Shown here: positions 9,370 through 19,665 of the stretch, piece by piece
Layout of the letters: every line of letters begins with the position of its first letter
Position numbering within the stretch: the first letter of the stretch is position 1
Program-made: the position numbers and the translations under genes
DNA from: Saccoglossus kowalevskii
Taxonomy: Eukaryota > Hemichordata > Enteropneusta > Harrimaniidae
DNA length: 27,545 nucleotides
NCBI RefSeq assembly: GCF_000003605.2
Contig: NW_003112481.1
Location: 262,883 to 290,427, forward strand
Direction of reading: 5' to 3'
Notes under the pieces: generated by a model
The model's database searches: none
The model's input: only the letters and a program-made list of their open reading frames with translations
Told to the model about the DNA's origin: nothing

Positions 9370-9616
9370 ACGAAAACGTCACACGAACATCATGTGATGC
9401 GAGGTGGACGCGATCGAAGCGAGAGGTTGTTCCAAGCAGCGCCAAGAGCGGCGAACTTTCATTAGCGTCGAATTGCTAACACCCCCCTATAGGCACTATT
9501 TCCCAGCACCGCGTGTGAGGGAAGGCAGCGTTGTTTGGATCGCTGTGTGTGGTCAAGTTTGGGAAAGACTGGTCGTATTTTCGCGTCCATTTCTGGCTTT
9601 TAACCTATTTCATAGC
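9370..9616 (+). promoter_or_regulatory. SRSF2: SRSF2 promoter and 5' UTR region
   Basis: The stretch directly before the SRSF2 start is richer in G, C and CpG than its surroundings (CGATCGAAGCGAGAGG, CAAGAGCGGCG), as expected for a housekeeping promoter and leader. No TATA box is placed confidently and the transcription start is unknown. The frame upstream of the ATG is open back to 9404 but has no in-frame ATG, so 9617 is the natural start. An upstream ATG at 9397 would give a short upstream ORF if the leader reaches that far. Confidence 0.5.
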
Positions 9617-12421
9617 ATGAGCTACAGTCGAGGACCACCAGAAATAGAGGGAATGCATTCCCTTAAAGTCGACAATTTGACCTATCGAACCACGCCAGAA
9701 GACTTGCGTCGTTGCTTTGAGAAATATGGCGACGTCGGCGATGTCTACATACCACGTGATAGATTTACAAGAGAAAGTCGTGGATTTGCGTTTGTAAGGT
9801 AAATTGTAGACTAGCATATTGTCGAAGCTTTTTACATAGATCTGTTGAATGATAAATATAGGTGGGATCGCGTAAAATGCTGTCGTCTAGTGGCTCACAA
9901 ATGTGTAGTGCAATTCGCCATTGTGCATTTCGCGCTGTCCCCTTTTGTGCCCACGCTTTGCATATATTATTATCATCTCGCGTTTGATTTTAGCGGCAAA
10001 AGATATCTGTGAAAATATTGCGCGGCAGAAGTTATCCCAATCATTACAAGTGAAACCAAACACTTGGTGAAATGTTGGTTTAAAATTTGACAATGTCGTG
10101 CATGTGCGATTTAGTAAAAAATTATGCATTCGGATATTTCAATGTCAAAATTAACTAGACAGACAGACAGTCACTTAATGGATGGTTGCACTGAAATAAT
10201 TTAATTACCACTATTTATTGCCACAGATATTATGACAAACGTGATGCAGAGGATGCTCTGGATGCTATGGATGGAGCAACATTAGACGGCAGAGAACTGA
10301 GAGTTCAAATGGCACGCTATGGCCGCCCATCTGACCCACATAGACCACCACCAAGACGATATTATGGTGGTTACGGAGGCTATGGTGGCGGCGGAGGTGG
10401 TGGTGGTGGCGGAGGGCGACGACGAGCTAGGCAAGTATTGTAATTGGATATTTGGAACTTTAGATGTATATTCAGGTTTCACGAGGGTAGCCGATTGACA
10501 CAAGAAAGAAAAATTCTGTTTATGATGGATTTGATAAAGTCAATGGAAAAGTACTGGGGCTGGCAGAATAATTCACTGGCTTCAGACGGAAACTATACAT
10601 TAGGTTTTAATTGGTGCATTTAGCCAGCAGCAAAAAGGGGAAGTAAAACCCAACACATTATAATATACAGTATTGCAGGTACTGGACATCTCTACCTCCA
10701 AAAATCTCGACCCATTTTTCGTTGGACATCTCGACCCACCTACACCTATAGCCAAAAAAAGGTCAGCTTGAATATTCAGTCGTGATACATGTCAAAACAA
10801 TCGCTGCCAGTGATATATTTCGCGAATAAAAAAACCCAAAATAAATACAATCGAAGGCGCCGACCACATGTGCGTTGGAAATGTATAGAACACGCGACAG
10901 TCTCACGAGCCTCTTAAGCTCATGCAAATGCACACACGCGTGCTATTTTCGTATATTGGCCTTCAAATTATGTAGCTTTCTTGTATTTTCCTCGCTGTTC
11001 TAATTGTTTTTACTGCTCCAAAGTAAATAGTTTACTTTGCAGCTTGGTGTTACCAAAAATGTTTCACTCAAGTAATGTTGGAGGGTGATATAAAAAGTTT
11101 TACCATTTCCAATATCCTTTAACTAAGGAGCATATTTTACTATCTGAAAGCATTGCAATTGTTTACACATTAACAAAGCTGAGGCTGAAAAATGCAAAAT
11201 AATGTTAAGTGTCAAGTACTTGTGCAGCAAATCAAATTCATAGCACCTAAGAGCATTCAGCAACCCATGTGTAAACATTGACAATCGCTTTTAAATGTGA
11301 AAATGGTCTTTCACACCTTTATCCAAATTACTCTCTCTGGGGGTGCTTCTTGTTCAAGATAAACCTCTTCCTTTTGAAAAGCTGGGTAATTTGCATACTT
11401 TTGTTAATTTATTCAGTGTTGCCTTGTTCCTGTTTGTGTAGATGGAAAAATATGCACATGGTTTAATTTTCGCCAGTTTGAGGTTGCAGATTTATTCACT
11501 AGGTTCTAAATTCATTAGTTTGTGAAGGAAACAATTCTATCTTTGAAGTTGAATATAGACTGGATTTTAATTTTAATGCTGGCTAAATAAGCTAAAATAA
11601 GACACTAGTAATGAAGCACTGTACAACATCTTTTGTAGTTGCATTTTTTTAATGCACATCAACACTGACTTTACACAATTTGCTAGCATTAACATACTAA
11701 ATGCAAAAATTCATGTATGCTTGCCTAAATCTAAGTTTGCAAAAACTACTTTGTAGCAAGATGTAAGGGCTTACTCTTGTCTTGCATTCCTTGTGCAACA
11801 AGTGAAAGTAATCTTTGTGAACATCAGATTGCTTACAAATTGCGATGGTGTTACTGATTGCAGGTCTTATTCAAGATCAAGATCACATTCAAGAGGCAGA
11901 TACAGGTCCTTTATTTTATTTATCATATTGCAGTAGTGTTGCCAGATTATCTCTGATTCTATTTTAAATTTCTTCATCTTGCATCTATATTTGTATTAAA
12001 TTCCAGAATTGTTGAATAACCTGGTATTGAGTGTGCACTAACCTGTTGGTACATTAACAGTCGTACTAGTAATGTTTTATCATTTTGATAGCTGTACAAA
12101 CGAGTGGAATTTAGATATGATGTGGTAATACTGGTGCAGTTCAGTTAACGAGATGATTTACTAAATGTAATTAAAGTTTTCCTCCTGATTATGCATTGCA
12201 GGTCCTACTCGAGGTCCAGATCTAGATCCCCACGTCGCAGACGTTCTCGCAGCAGATCCAGAAGCAGAGACTACCGCCACAGTCGTTCTAGATCCCCACG
12301 CAGATCTCGATCTGGTTCTAAATCACCAAGAGGTTCAATGCACAGTGGTTCTCGGTCACCACCTTCAAAGTCTGGCTCCATACCAAAATCTATTTCAAGA
12401 TCGCGTTCAAGATCTCCTTGA
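9617..12421 (+). CDS. SRSF2: Serine/arginine-rich splicing factor 2 (SC35), complete, four coding exons
   Basis: A nuclear pre-mRNA splicing factor that binds exonic enhancers through one RRM and recruits the spliceosome through its RS tail. Coding exons are 9617-9798, 10227-10430, 11864-11905 and 12202-12421, giving 215 residues (human SRSF2 has 221). The RRM has RNP2 LKVDNL (16-21) and RNP1 RGFAFVRY (55-62), with intron 1 cutting the Arg61 codon. The region RYGRP (91-95) keeps the proline equivalent to human Pro95. A glycine run (114-124) replaces the usual short hinge, and an RS domain fills about 125-215, ending SRSRSRSP. Introns 1 and 3 are GT-AG. Intron 2 must use a GC donor to keep the RS frame. 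All three introns have phase 2. SR genes commonly autoregulate by splicing; whether this one does is not shown. Exons 3 and 4 both begin GTCTTAT/GTCCTAC-like and encode SYSRSRS, suggesting partial exon duplication. Confidence 0.95.
10429..10436 (+). other. SRSF2: GC-AG 5' splice site of SRSF2 intron 2
   Basis: AG|GCAAGT matches the consensus of GC donors, with the exon ending at 10430. The nearby GT at 10435 would leave phase 0 and throw exons 3 and 4 out of the RS reading frame. Without splicing the frame stops at TAA 10441-10443. GC donors are often weak and regulated. Confidence 0.8.
11864..11905 (+). CDS. SRSF2: 42-nt SRSF2 exon 3 with weak donor, possible cassette exon
   Basis: Exon 3 runs from acceptor TGATTGCAG to donor AG|GTCCTT. 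It adds 14 codons ([14 protein letters not shown] region) to the RS domain. Its length is a multiple of three and both flanking introns are phase 2, so skipping leaves the frame intact. The donor departs strongly from GTRAGT, which suggests inefficient inclusion. Confidence 0.75.
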
Positions 12422-12900
12422 CACTCCAACTAATGACATTGATGTTAATACTGCTGTAAAGTACTGTAGTGGATAAGGCTTTGCAGTCTTCAACCAGAAA
12501 TCTATATATAACCTTGACAAGTAGACCAAATTTATTAAAAGGTTAAGATCACTTTAAATATTTTTTGTAAGGGTGATATTTTAGTGTTGCTTTAGAATTG
12601 ACTAGGAAATTATGTAGTTAATCAGTACAATCATTCTGTACTTGTATGTAGTGTTGAGAGTATGTAACTTGTATTTGCTTACATTCAAAACCAAGTCAGA
12701 CCACTTTCCCTTTCAGGATTTTAGAACTGCCAGGACCCTTCAATTTACTTTAACTTTAAAAATAAGGTAGTCTTCCTTGTATGTAACTGTGATTTTCCTT
12801 TATTGCCCAAATGAATTGTTTTTTTTTGTTTTTTTTTGCTTCTGCGGACCAGTCTTTTGTATTGTTGAGCCATATAATAAAGATTTTAACATTTTTATTG
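12422..12900 (+). other. SRSF2: SRSF2 3' UTR
   Basis: The sequence between the stop codon and the first strong poly(A) signal is T-rich, with two runs of eight T separated by GT near 12819-12838. No further open frame is present. Confidence 0.7.
12876..12881 (+). terminator. SRSF2: SRSF2 poly(A) signal AATAAA
   Basis: Canonical AATAAA about 455 nt after the stop, followed by a T-rich stretch (ATTTTTATTGTG). It is the first canonical signal after the coding region, so it probably defines the short 3' UTR form. Confidence 0.75.
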
Positions 12901-15900
12901 TGAAAACTTGAGACTAACATGTTTACCTTACTGTTATTTCCCCTACTACTAGGAGCAGTACGGTGTTACTGTAAGCTGTCTTGTAATAGTAGAGCATGTC
13001 TGTTGGCGGTAGCTGAATGCAGGCTGTGTGAGATAGCAGTGCTCCTGTACTGAAAATAAGCTGGGGTTGCTGTTAATGCAGTGCAGTGCAGAATGGCGAG
13101 ATAATTTCGGACTTCCTGTATGAGATCCAGAAACAAGAAAGCCAGTCTATGCTGATTTGAGTCTGCTTATCTGTAAACCAGTTTCCACAGCTTGGTTCTG
13201 CTGGCAGATCTACCAGATAAAAAAAATTCAGTTTGCTGTTCACTGCTGCTATTGTGAAATGAACATTGGAGGGGGGGGTCTGTGATGATTTTAGTGCTTC
13301 CATTTCAAAAAATGTCCAACTTCAAAATTATGCTATTAATGTGGGATTGTCCTCATTTCGTGTTTAAATTCAATATTAGTACAGTGCAAATTATTGGTAC
13401 TCTGTACTTTTTAGTTTAGAGTTTCTAGGAAAAATCGTTTGTTGCAGTGAATAATTTACCTGGGTTCATTGGGCAACTGGTTCCAATGACTTGTGTAAGG
13501 ATCTTGTTGAGTTTATCTATTAATGGTTTTTGAGGTAAAATGTGCTAGATTGAATACTTGCAGAAATTGATGACAATCGGGAATGTTTGTGGGAATAGCA
13601 ATGAATTACGTTCAGATCTCTACACATAATTTGTTGCTTTTGAATTTGCACTTGAACTTCGGTTTTCCCAAGTATTGCTATAATTCAGAGGGTGTTGAAC
13701 TAAAAGCAGATTCCTGCTAATTGAATATTTTCTCTGCTCTGCATTTGAATTTGGGGATGAATCGTAATTTGAGTTCCTTCTGTCTGGAAGTGCAGTTGTG
13801 ATCCAAGATGTAAACTAAACTTGTATCAGTCTTTGTCGGTGTTTGATAATTTTCTGGTTAACCACCACACTATGTAAATTGTTTTTGTTGATTTAGGTGA
13901 TTGCAAATTTGTGATCATTGACATTCCTCCGAATAGATCAAGTGTGTGTGCTTTGTCAGCATTTCTCTGCCCAACCTACATGCCCTTTGATTACTTGTGT
14001 TGCCTCTCCAGGGTTGGTGTCAGGTAAGTAAAATAACAAGTTTTTCCCCCCACAGCACTGATGATTCCAGTCTTGAAGCTGCTTCAGATTCCAGCCTCTG
14101 GGTTGAATAACGTACATTGAAAAATTGCAGTTCGTGCATTATATACGATACTCTACATGCGTTTCAAAAGGTGGGTGCTTACCAGAGCATCCATTCGAAA
14201 AGGGAATGTAAAAGACATTTTGAGTTAACTCTGCCAGATTGAGAGGAATCTTATTTGGAAAATAAAATCGTGAAATTAGTTGCATCATTGACTTCAACAC
14301 TTGGAAAAGTTATGAGAAATTTACAGCCCTTAGAACTGTTAAACGATGACAAATTTGGTGCTATTAGTTTCTGGTAGAAGCGATTTCAACAATTAATTTC
14401 ATACTCTGCAGTTATTGTTAATGTCAAAATGCATACTAATTAGGTAACGTGTCTCTGATGAAAACTGCTATTTTGGAACAGTAATACTGGAGGCATTTGG
14501 TAAAGCAACTCTGAAGTGAATTCATGTTGATGTACGATCTCTTGGAATTTGTTAAAACTGGTAATTGACAATTTTTGAAAGGTAAACCGAATATGCAATG
14601 AAGTAATAAATGCCCTGCAGTTACAAAGCATAACATATTTTGGAAAAAGCAAAGACTAGGTTTTATGACTACTGTTAAATTTGGGTCATTGTGCAAGATG
14701 GGCATTTGTGCAAACGTGACATTGTAAACAAAAGTGGGGGTAGGCTTATTAGAGTACTAAATCATTTGACCAATTCAACTAAATTGTAAATGTTGGCAGG
14801 TAGTAAATTATATAATTTCATAAGATGAAGTTTCTGAACATTTGATCCTTTACAAAACTGATTTTTTCATAGATAGCTTGGCTGGTCATATAGACGATTG
14901 TCAGTCGGTGGGTGGGGGGTGGAGTTGCTTTTTTGACTTCTTTAAAACTACCAGCTCAGTTGTTTTGATATGTTAGGGACCTTAAGTGGACCTGTCAGAT
15001 TTGTTTATTTTATATCTTCAATTTCAGATAAAAAAAAAATGCTATTTACGATTGTTTCTTGAAAACTTACCAGCTCAGTTTCTTTAATACACTATCAAAT
15101 TGAGCTGGCAGTTTTTAAGTACTGGTAGTCTTGTGGGTGTGTTGCCAGATTTTGCTACCACAATGCTATTGTAGGACAGTCGAGGCTATATTTCGACCAT
15201 CGCGACGCTTGTGTTGATTTGCAAAGATGTATGCTGCTTCAGGCAGGACTGTTGCCTTAGATGCTGTCTGGTTTGGCATGGTCCACACTCGGTATCCTGA
15301 AACAGTTTTGGTCATGGTCAATGTTCCTGTGTACACCAACACTAGTTGAGTACCGGTAGTTGCATTCATGGGAAGCTCTTCAAATGGAATGTTTCTTCAA
15401 AAGATGGGATAAATCATTCAGTAGCCGGACATGGCCCCAGATGTTCAATTCAATTTTTATGTTTAAATTGCCAAATGTGAATTTCAGTTTCCAAATTAAA
15501 CTTTCTATAATTTGATGTCTTATTGTAGATTGTTTTTGTACAGCTCCTTTTGGGCTTGAGTAACTGATTTCATATCTCGAAATAACACCTTGTATGTAGC
15601 GGTGAACTTGCATAAACCATAATTTGTCTGCTTAGCTCATTCAGTAAACAAACTCCTAGTTAATGTGGGTAATTGTTCAACTCCATGATGTATGTAGATT
15701 TGAAACTATCGGTAGAAATAAATTGATATTCATTTTGTAGAATCTACAAACCAAAAGGTTTCAACAAGGTGATTTGGAACTTTGGTAAGATTAGTTCTAT
15801 GTAATCATTTCGGTGTGATGTGGTTGCCATTGCAGTATCGCATGTTATGAGCCCCAAATCTACAAAAAGAATTTTAAAAAAATGTTCACAGCTGCCAACT

Positions 15901-16860
15901 ATTTCGAAAAATTTGTATTTGTTACGAGAATAGGATAATACGAATCAACGAAATTTAAAAAGGCATAAAACATGGCCAAAGCGGAGTTCACGATTAGTTT
16001 ACCCTACTCTGGTGGAGAGTGCGTTACTGGGTAAAATAAATGTACATTTGAACTTGTCGCGAATCATGTAAAAGCTCTTAATACAAATCCCCATGCATGT
16101 TAATGACTAATTTGCATATTAACCAAATTTTTTCTTTCCTTTGCTACTACCAACATGTTTCAATAAAACTTCCTTCTTGGATTATTTTGGGTGATGTGTA
16201 CACCTGATTAATAATGCACATTGACATAATTTACATATTAATCGGCCAATTTTTACTTGTTTTAGAAGATGTGTAGAACCAACCTGATCACTGCAGTTAC
16301 TTTTTTCAAATGCTGCATTTGATCTGTTAGAAGCATGTGTGCTTGTAAGTAGAAATGACACAAGTCTGGTCAAAATAAGATGCAAGCAGATTTTGTTTAA
16401 GGTGTTACAAAGTCGTGCATGTTGATTTCATTTTGTTCTGATGGCCATTTTTGTCTAAGCCAATAAAATTATTTGAACTTTTGAAGGATTTTCTAGGCAT
16501 GTCTGGCAAATTTTACTTCAGTTTTGTATGAGCACCATGCATGTATTACAATTGTCCAAATTTTGTTTGTACGATACGAGAGATTAAATTTCTTAGAGCT
16601 ACCAATTTGACAATATAACTGCAAGCAATGATCAGGGTGGTTCCAATTGGCCATAGTTTAAAGGGGGAACCGCTCAATCCCATGGATTGCACCAAAGAAT
16701 CATGGGACACTATTGTTTATGTTTACAAAGTTAATCAATCTTTTGTTAGCCATTGTAATTTTGATCCAGAAAGTAAATTTATTGTGAGATTAGGCTCAAC
16801 TGGAAGTGCCCCTTTAACAATTATAATTAGTTGATGAAATAATGGCCATATACGATTTGA
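12901..16860. other. Unassigned DNA downstream of SRSF2
   Basis: No protein-coding gene is supported. The open frames are short and lack domains. Features seen are two acceptor-donor pairs bracketing 18 nt (12953-12970) and 12 nt (14012-14023), a strong hairpin at 15062-15116, and AATAAA signals at 16162-16167 and 16462-16467 that could serve distal 3' ends. Two similar AT-rich tracts (about 16102-16135 and 16223-16260, both containing CATATTAA followed by CCAA and T runs) are a diverged direct repeat. Confidence 0.4.
15062..15116 (+). repeat. 20-bp inverted repeat, strong hairpin
   Basis: AAAACTTACCAGCTCAGTTT (15062-15081) pairs with AAATTGAGCTGGCAGTTTTT (15097-15116) with few mismatches around a 15-nt loop. 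A third, direct copy of the left arm (AAAACTACCAGCTCAGTTG) occurs at 14944-14962. Confidence 0.75.
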
Positions 16861-17109
16861 TATTTTGGTGGCAAAAAATTTAGCACAAGTTGCATGGTTC
16901 TATCTGCAACTACTTAATATGCATGGTTTCAACCAAAAACTAATCTGGTCTGCATATTGTCCCTGAGCATCTGTGCATCGAGTATTAACTCGTTAAATGT
17001 GATGTGGGCGAGGGGCTTCGTCATCCATGCACTTATTGGTAGCGTGCATAAAAATGAATCTTCAATCGAACTGGAAGTAAATGCTAGTGACATAAAGAAA
17101 CAAAATAAT

Positions 17110-17292
17110 CCACAGGGAGCCCAGAAACTATGATTGACTGTACGCACTCTCTATGAGAGGGGTGGGGGGGGGGGGTATCGGCTGGTATCTAGTGTAAGAA
17201 ATGGACAAAGGATGAAAGCTCCAACCAGCTCGTATTTTTTAAACTGGAAAAAACAGATGAACAGAATGAAAAATATCTATAAAAAATACCAG
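17110..17292 (-). repeat. Dispersed repeat A, copy 2
   Basis: Reverse-orientation copy of the 6257-6427 repeat. CCACAGGGAGCCC is at the left, followed by a long G run, GGCTGGTATCTAGTGTAAG, TATTTTTTAAACTGG and CTATAAAAAATA at the right. It is directly followed by a MITE end and a decayed reverse transcriptase, marking a mosaic of old insertions. Confidence 0.75.
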
Positions 17293-17369
17293 CCATAGCG
17301 TGTCATTGTTTACAAACAAGCGTCTATGAGTTTTTAGCGTGTGTTATGGTCGCTTGGGACTCAATTCCC

Positions 17370-17402
17370 GCGCGTGCACAGGTGACGACCCTCCCACTTT
17401 AA
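17370..17402. mobile_element. MITE terminus (copy 4, right end only)
   Basis: The reverse complement of this stretch begins TTAAAGTGGGAGGGTCGTCA and then reads CGCGC, matching the termini of copies 1-3. The TTAA at 17399-17402 is in the expected place. The left part is diverged or lost next to dispersed repeat A, although TCTATGAG and GGGACTC, both part of the family's subterminal sequence, remain at about 17322-17362. Confidence 0.55.
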
Positions 17403-17469
17403 ACAACCATGTAAGAACTCTGTTGTCTGACCTACGTCACCGAAAAAAGTAGCGTCCGTGCTCCAGTCA

Positions 17470-17865
17470 TCTGGCTATGATATGCCAGTACGGCGTCAAA
17501 CAGAATCAGCAGTTGAAATTTCTAAACCGCTTTGTTATATTTTCAATCCGTCTGACAAAGTGCCGAAAGCTTTTAAAATTGCCAAAGTAACTTTATAAAA
17601 TGCTCAAAAAATTCTCCTATGAATTATTGAATTTCTGTTCTCCCCATTCTGAGTAAAATGCTCAGATGGTCAACATTTACAGCAATACATTTTATTCGAA
17701 CATCAATATGGCTTTCGTAAATACTATAGTGCAAAACTCTTCATGGTCAATTTAGTGGATGATTTACTTTTTCAGTTTGGTGAAGGAAAGGATACAGTTG
17801 GAATTGTTACTGACTTCACAATGTATTTAATACTATGAATCACGTCACGTTACGTTAACATTTGC
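17470..17865 (+). pseudogene. Decayed non-LTR reverse transcriptase fragment
   Basis: Conceptual translation with frameshifts gives blocks typical of the fingers/palm start of LINE reverse transcriptase. These are EISKPLCYIFNPSDKVPKAF and FKIAKVT, then (other frame) ISVLPILSKML, then HQYGFRK (GFRK at 17710-17721), VNLVDDLLFQFGEGKDTVGI and TDFT. The catalytic YxDD box is not reached before homology fades after TGAATCACGTCACG (about 17836-17850). At least two frameshifts and a stop break it. It is a 5'- and 3'-truncated fossil, possibly of the same broad LINE group as the fragment at 6950-8034. Confidence 0.8.
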
Positions 17866-19649
17866 GAATAAACTAAGAATAATGGACTAGTGTAGTGAAT
17901 CTGCCTGGGGGGGGGGGCATTAAGTATGGGACCAGGCATAAGCAGAGGGCGTTTACATTGCGAACATGGCCTGGTATGGGTCAGTCTGTGCATACGAGTT
18001 TCCATGGTAATTTACTAATGTCAGCCAATCAAAATCAATGTTGAAACAACTCCGTGCCGTCCACTTATGTGCGTGGTGATTCACCAGGCTGTACTTGAGT
18101 GCACTAGTAAGGACGCTCCAGGCCTGTTGAAACATGAACATTGTGGTACCGGCTCCTAAATCACAGATTTGAAAATTATCTGACTGACCCCAAGATACTG
18201 TGGTGGCTAATAATACTAATATGCTGACTTATAACCTAATCTTAACACATCATAGCCATAAGACAAAATTGTTGCAATGATTTTATTGTCCCCAGATGAA
18301 TACATCAGTCGATCAATTCGCTGTATGTCATTCAGGTGCTAAACTGTGTAATAGTCCCCCTGTATCCTTAAGAAATAAGACCAAGGCCACATTCAGAAAC
18401 ATATCAGAGCAGCTCTTCTTGAAACAAGTGTATTCATTCAATCTGATTTTTTATTCGCAAGTCGCGCAATATTTCCCTATATTACGAATATAACATTGTT
18501 TTATTTAAATTTATGTCAATGTCATTTATGAGGTCTGTCCCGACTAGCTGTTACCAAGTATTACATATTCCTGTGACCTACTCCTGTAATTGTGTTTTCT
18601 ATCAGATTGTATCACAATTACTTTAACAATCACTGTGTTATGGGTAATAAACTTAGAAAATAGAAATTAGTAATATCTGAAATCTGGGCTCATAAACAAG
18701 AAGCCATTTGGTTGCTATCAAATGGTTTTAGAGTGATTGTCGGAGAGCCTTATATTGAAAAACGTCAGTAATTGAGAGATTGTTTTAATGAAAAATTTAC
18801 GCAAACTCCACAATCCCATTTTCACAATGACTACCAAATATTTGACAATGGTTAAAAATAATTTCCCTATCAATTTTCTTTGGAACATTGCTAGTCTACA
18901 GTTAGTTGTAATTTGAATAAGAATGACAATATGTTGGTCATATTTACAGCTAACGTGGGTTACGTTAAATAACCTATCAACCCTAGTGAAAATAGTTGTG
19001 TCTAGGGCGCCGGCTGTTGGAATTGAATGTACCAAAATCAAAACAAATGCCACTATGAACATTCCAAGGAATTGCGATGTTACAAGGGAAAATGATAGCA
19101 ATATAGCGTTTTTATGATCTGTTTATTTAGGGACAAGAACCAAGCTGCAGTGAAATTAGTTGTCAGTTTAGTTCTTGGGATGTCAGTGGATGTGAATACA
19201 CCGTGGGCAAATGTATTGACTGTTAGGGTACAAAATAATACAAGATGATAATAGTTAATTAATATGCATATTACTATTAATTAATGTTTGGCATCAGTCA
19301 ATTTAATTTGCATAACTGTAATGTTCTCTGTGTAACTTTGCAGCAGTTTAGCCGACAACTAAAGGAATGTTTGTAAATGTTTAATTACATGTAAATGCAT
19401 TTGCCTCGAAATATAGATAAATTTATTTAATTCACGGCACCTAATTTTAATTTCACAATCACGCTAAAAAGGCCAAATTGACAATTAAGTATATTTTTTT
19501 TGTAACACAAAAAAGCAGTCCCGACTTTGCCAGTCTATATAATATACGTGATGTAAAACGCGACTTTTTACATCCGGGTGTTGAGGTAAATTGTAGTATC
19601 CTAGGGGGTACATTCCCACTGACGATGTTCTTAGGGAGCATAATGTAAA
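17866..19649. other. Intergenic DNA upstream of UBFD1
   Basis: A G-run of nine near 17909, the palindrome AATATGCATATT near 19260 inside a larger AT-rich inverted repeat, and one signal-peptide-like minus ORF (listed separately) are present. Nothing else is recognised. Confidence 0.4.
18718..19062 (-). CDS. Weak ORF with signal-peptide-like N-terminus
   Basis: I do not recognise this ORF. From the ATG at 19062 the protein begins MFIVAFVLILVHSIPTAGA, a plausible signal peptide with a small-residue cleavage site, then a short hydrophilic stretch ending near FNVTHV with an N-glycosylation sequon. The remainder to the stop at 18718 looks like hydrophobic read-through of AT-rich DNA. If real, it would be a first exon only. 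Chance is equally likely. Confidence 0.15.
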   Translation of the reverse strand: MFIVAFVLILVHSIPTAGALDTTIFTRVDRLFNVTHVSCKYDQHIVILIQITTNCRLAMFQRKLIGKLFLTIVKYLVVIVKMGLWSLRKFFIKTISQLLTFFNIRLSDNHSKTI

Positions 19650-19665
19650 ATGGCGGAAGACGTAG
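19650..19665 (+). CDS. UBFD1: Candidate first coding exon of UBFD1 with YY1/ETS-like start element
   Basis: AAAATGGCGGAAGACGTAG ends at donor AG|GTAGGT. It encodes MAEDV and, spliced to 22341, continues VESKMDMQMKEE in the frame of the ATG at 22352. The alternative cut before GTAG would place exon 2's first TAG in frame, so only this donor works. The start has a good Kozak context (A at -3, G at +4), and ATGGCGGAAG combines YY1-like and ETS-like motifs seen at many TATA-less animal promoters. This is inference without transcript support. Confidence 0.5.

Noticed and set aside
9404-9616. N-terminal extension of SRSF2
   Set aside because: The upstream frame begins at GTG with no in-frame ATG, and the family start MSYxR is exactly at 9617.
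10431-10436. GT at 10435 as the donor of SRSF2 intron 2
   Set aside because: It would change the phase and destroy the RS frame in exons 3 and 4; the GC donor preserves it.
10282-10503. Minus-strand Ser/Thr-rich ORF
   Set aside because: It is antisense to the glycine-run exon of SRSF2 and reflects GGN codons.
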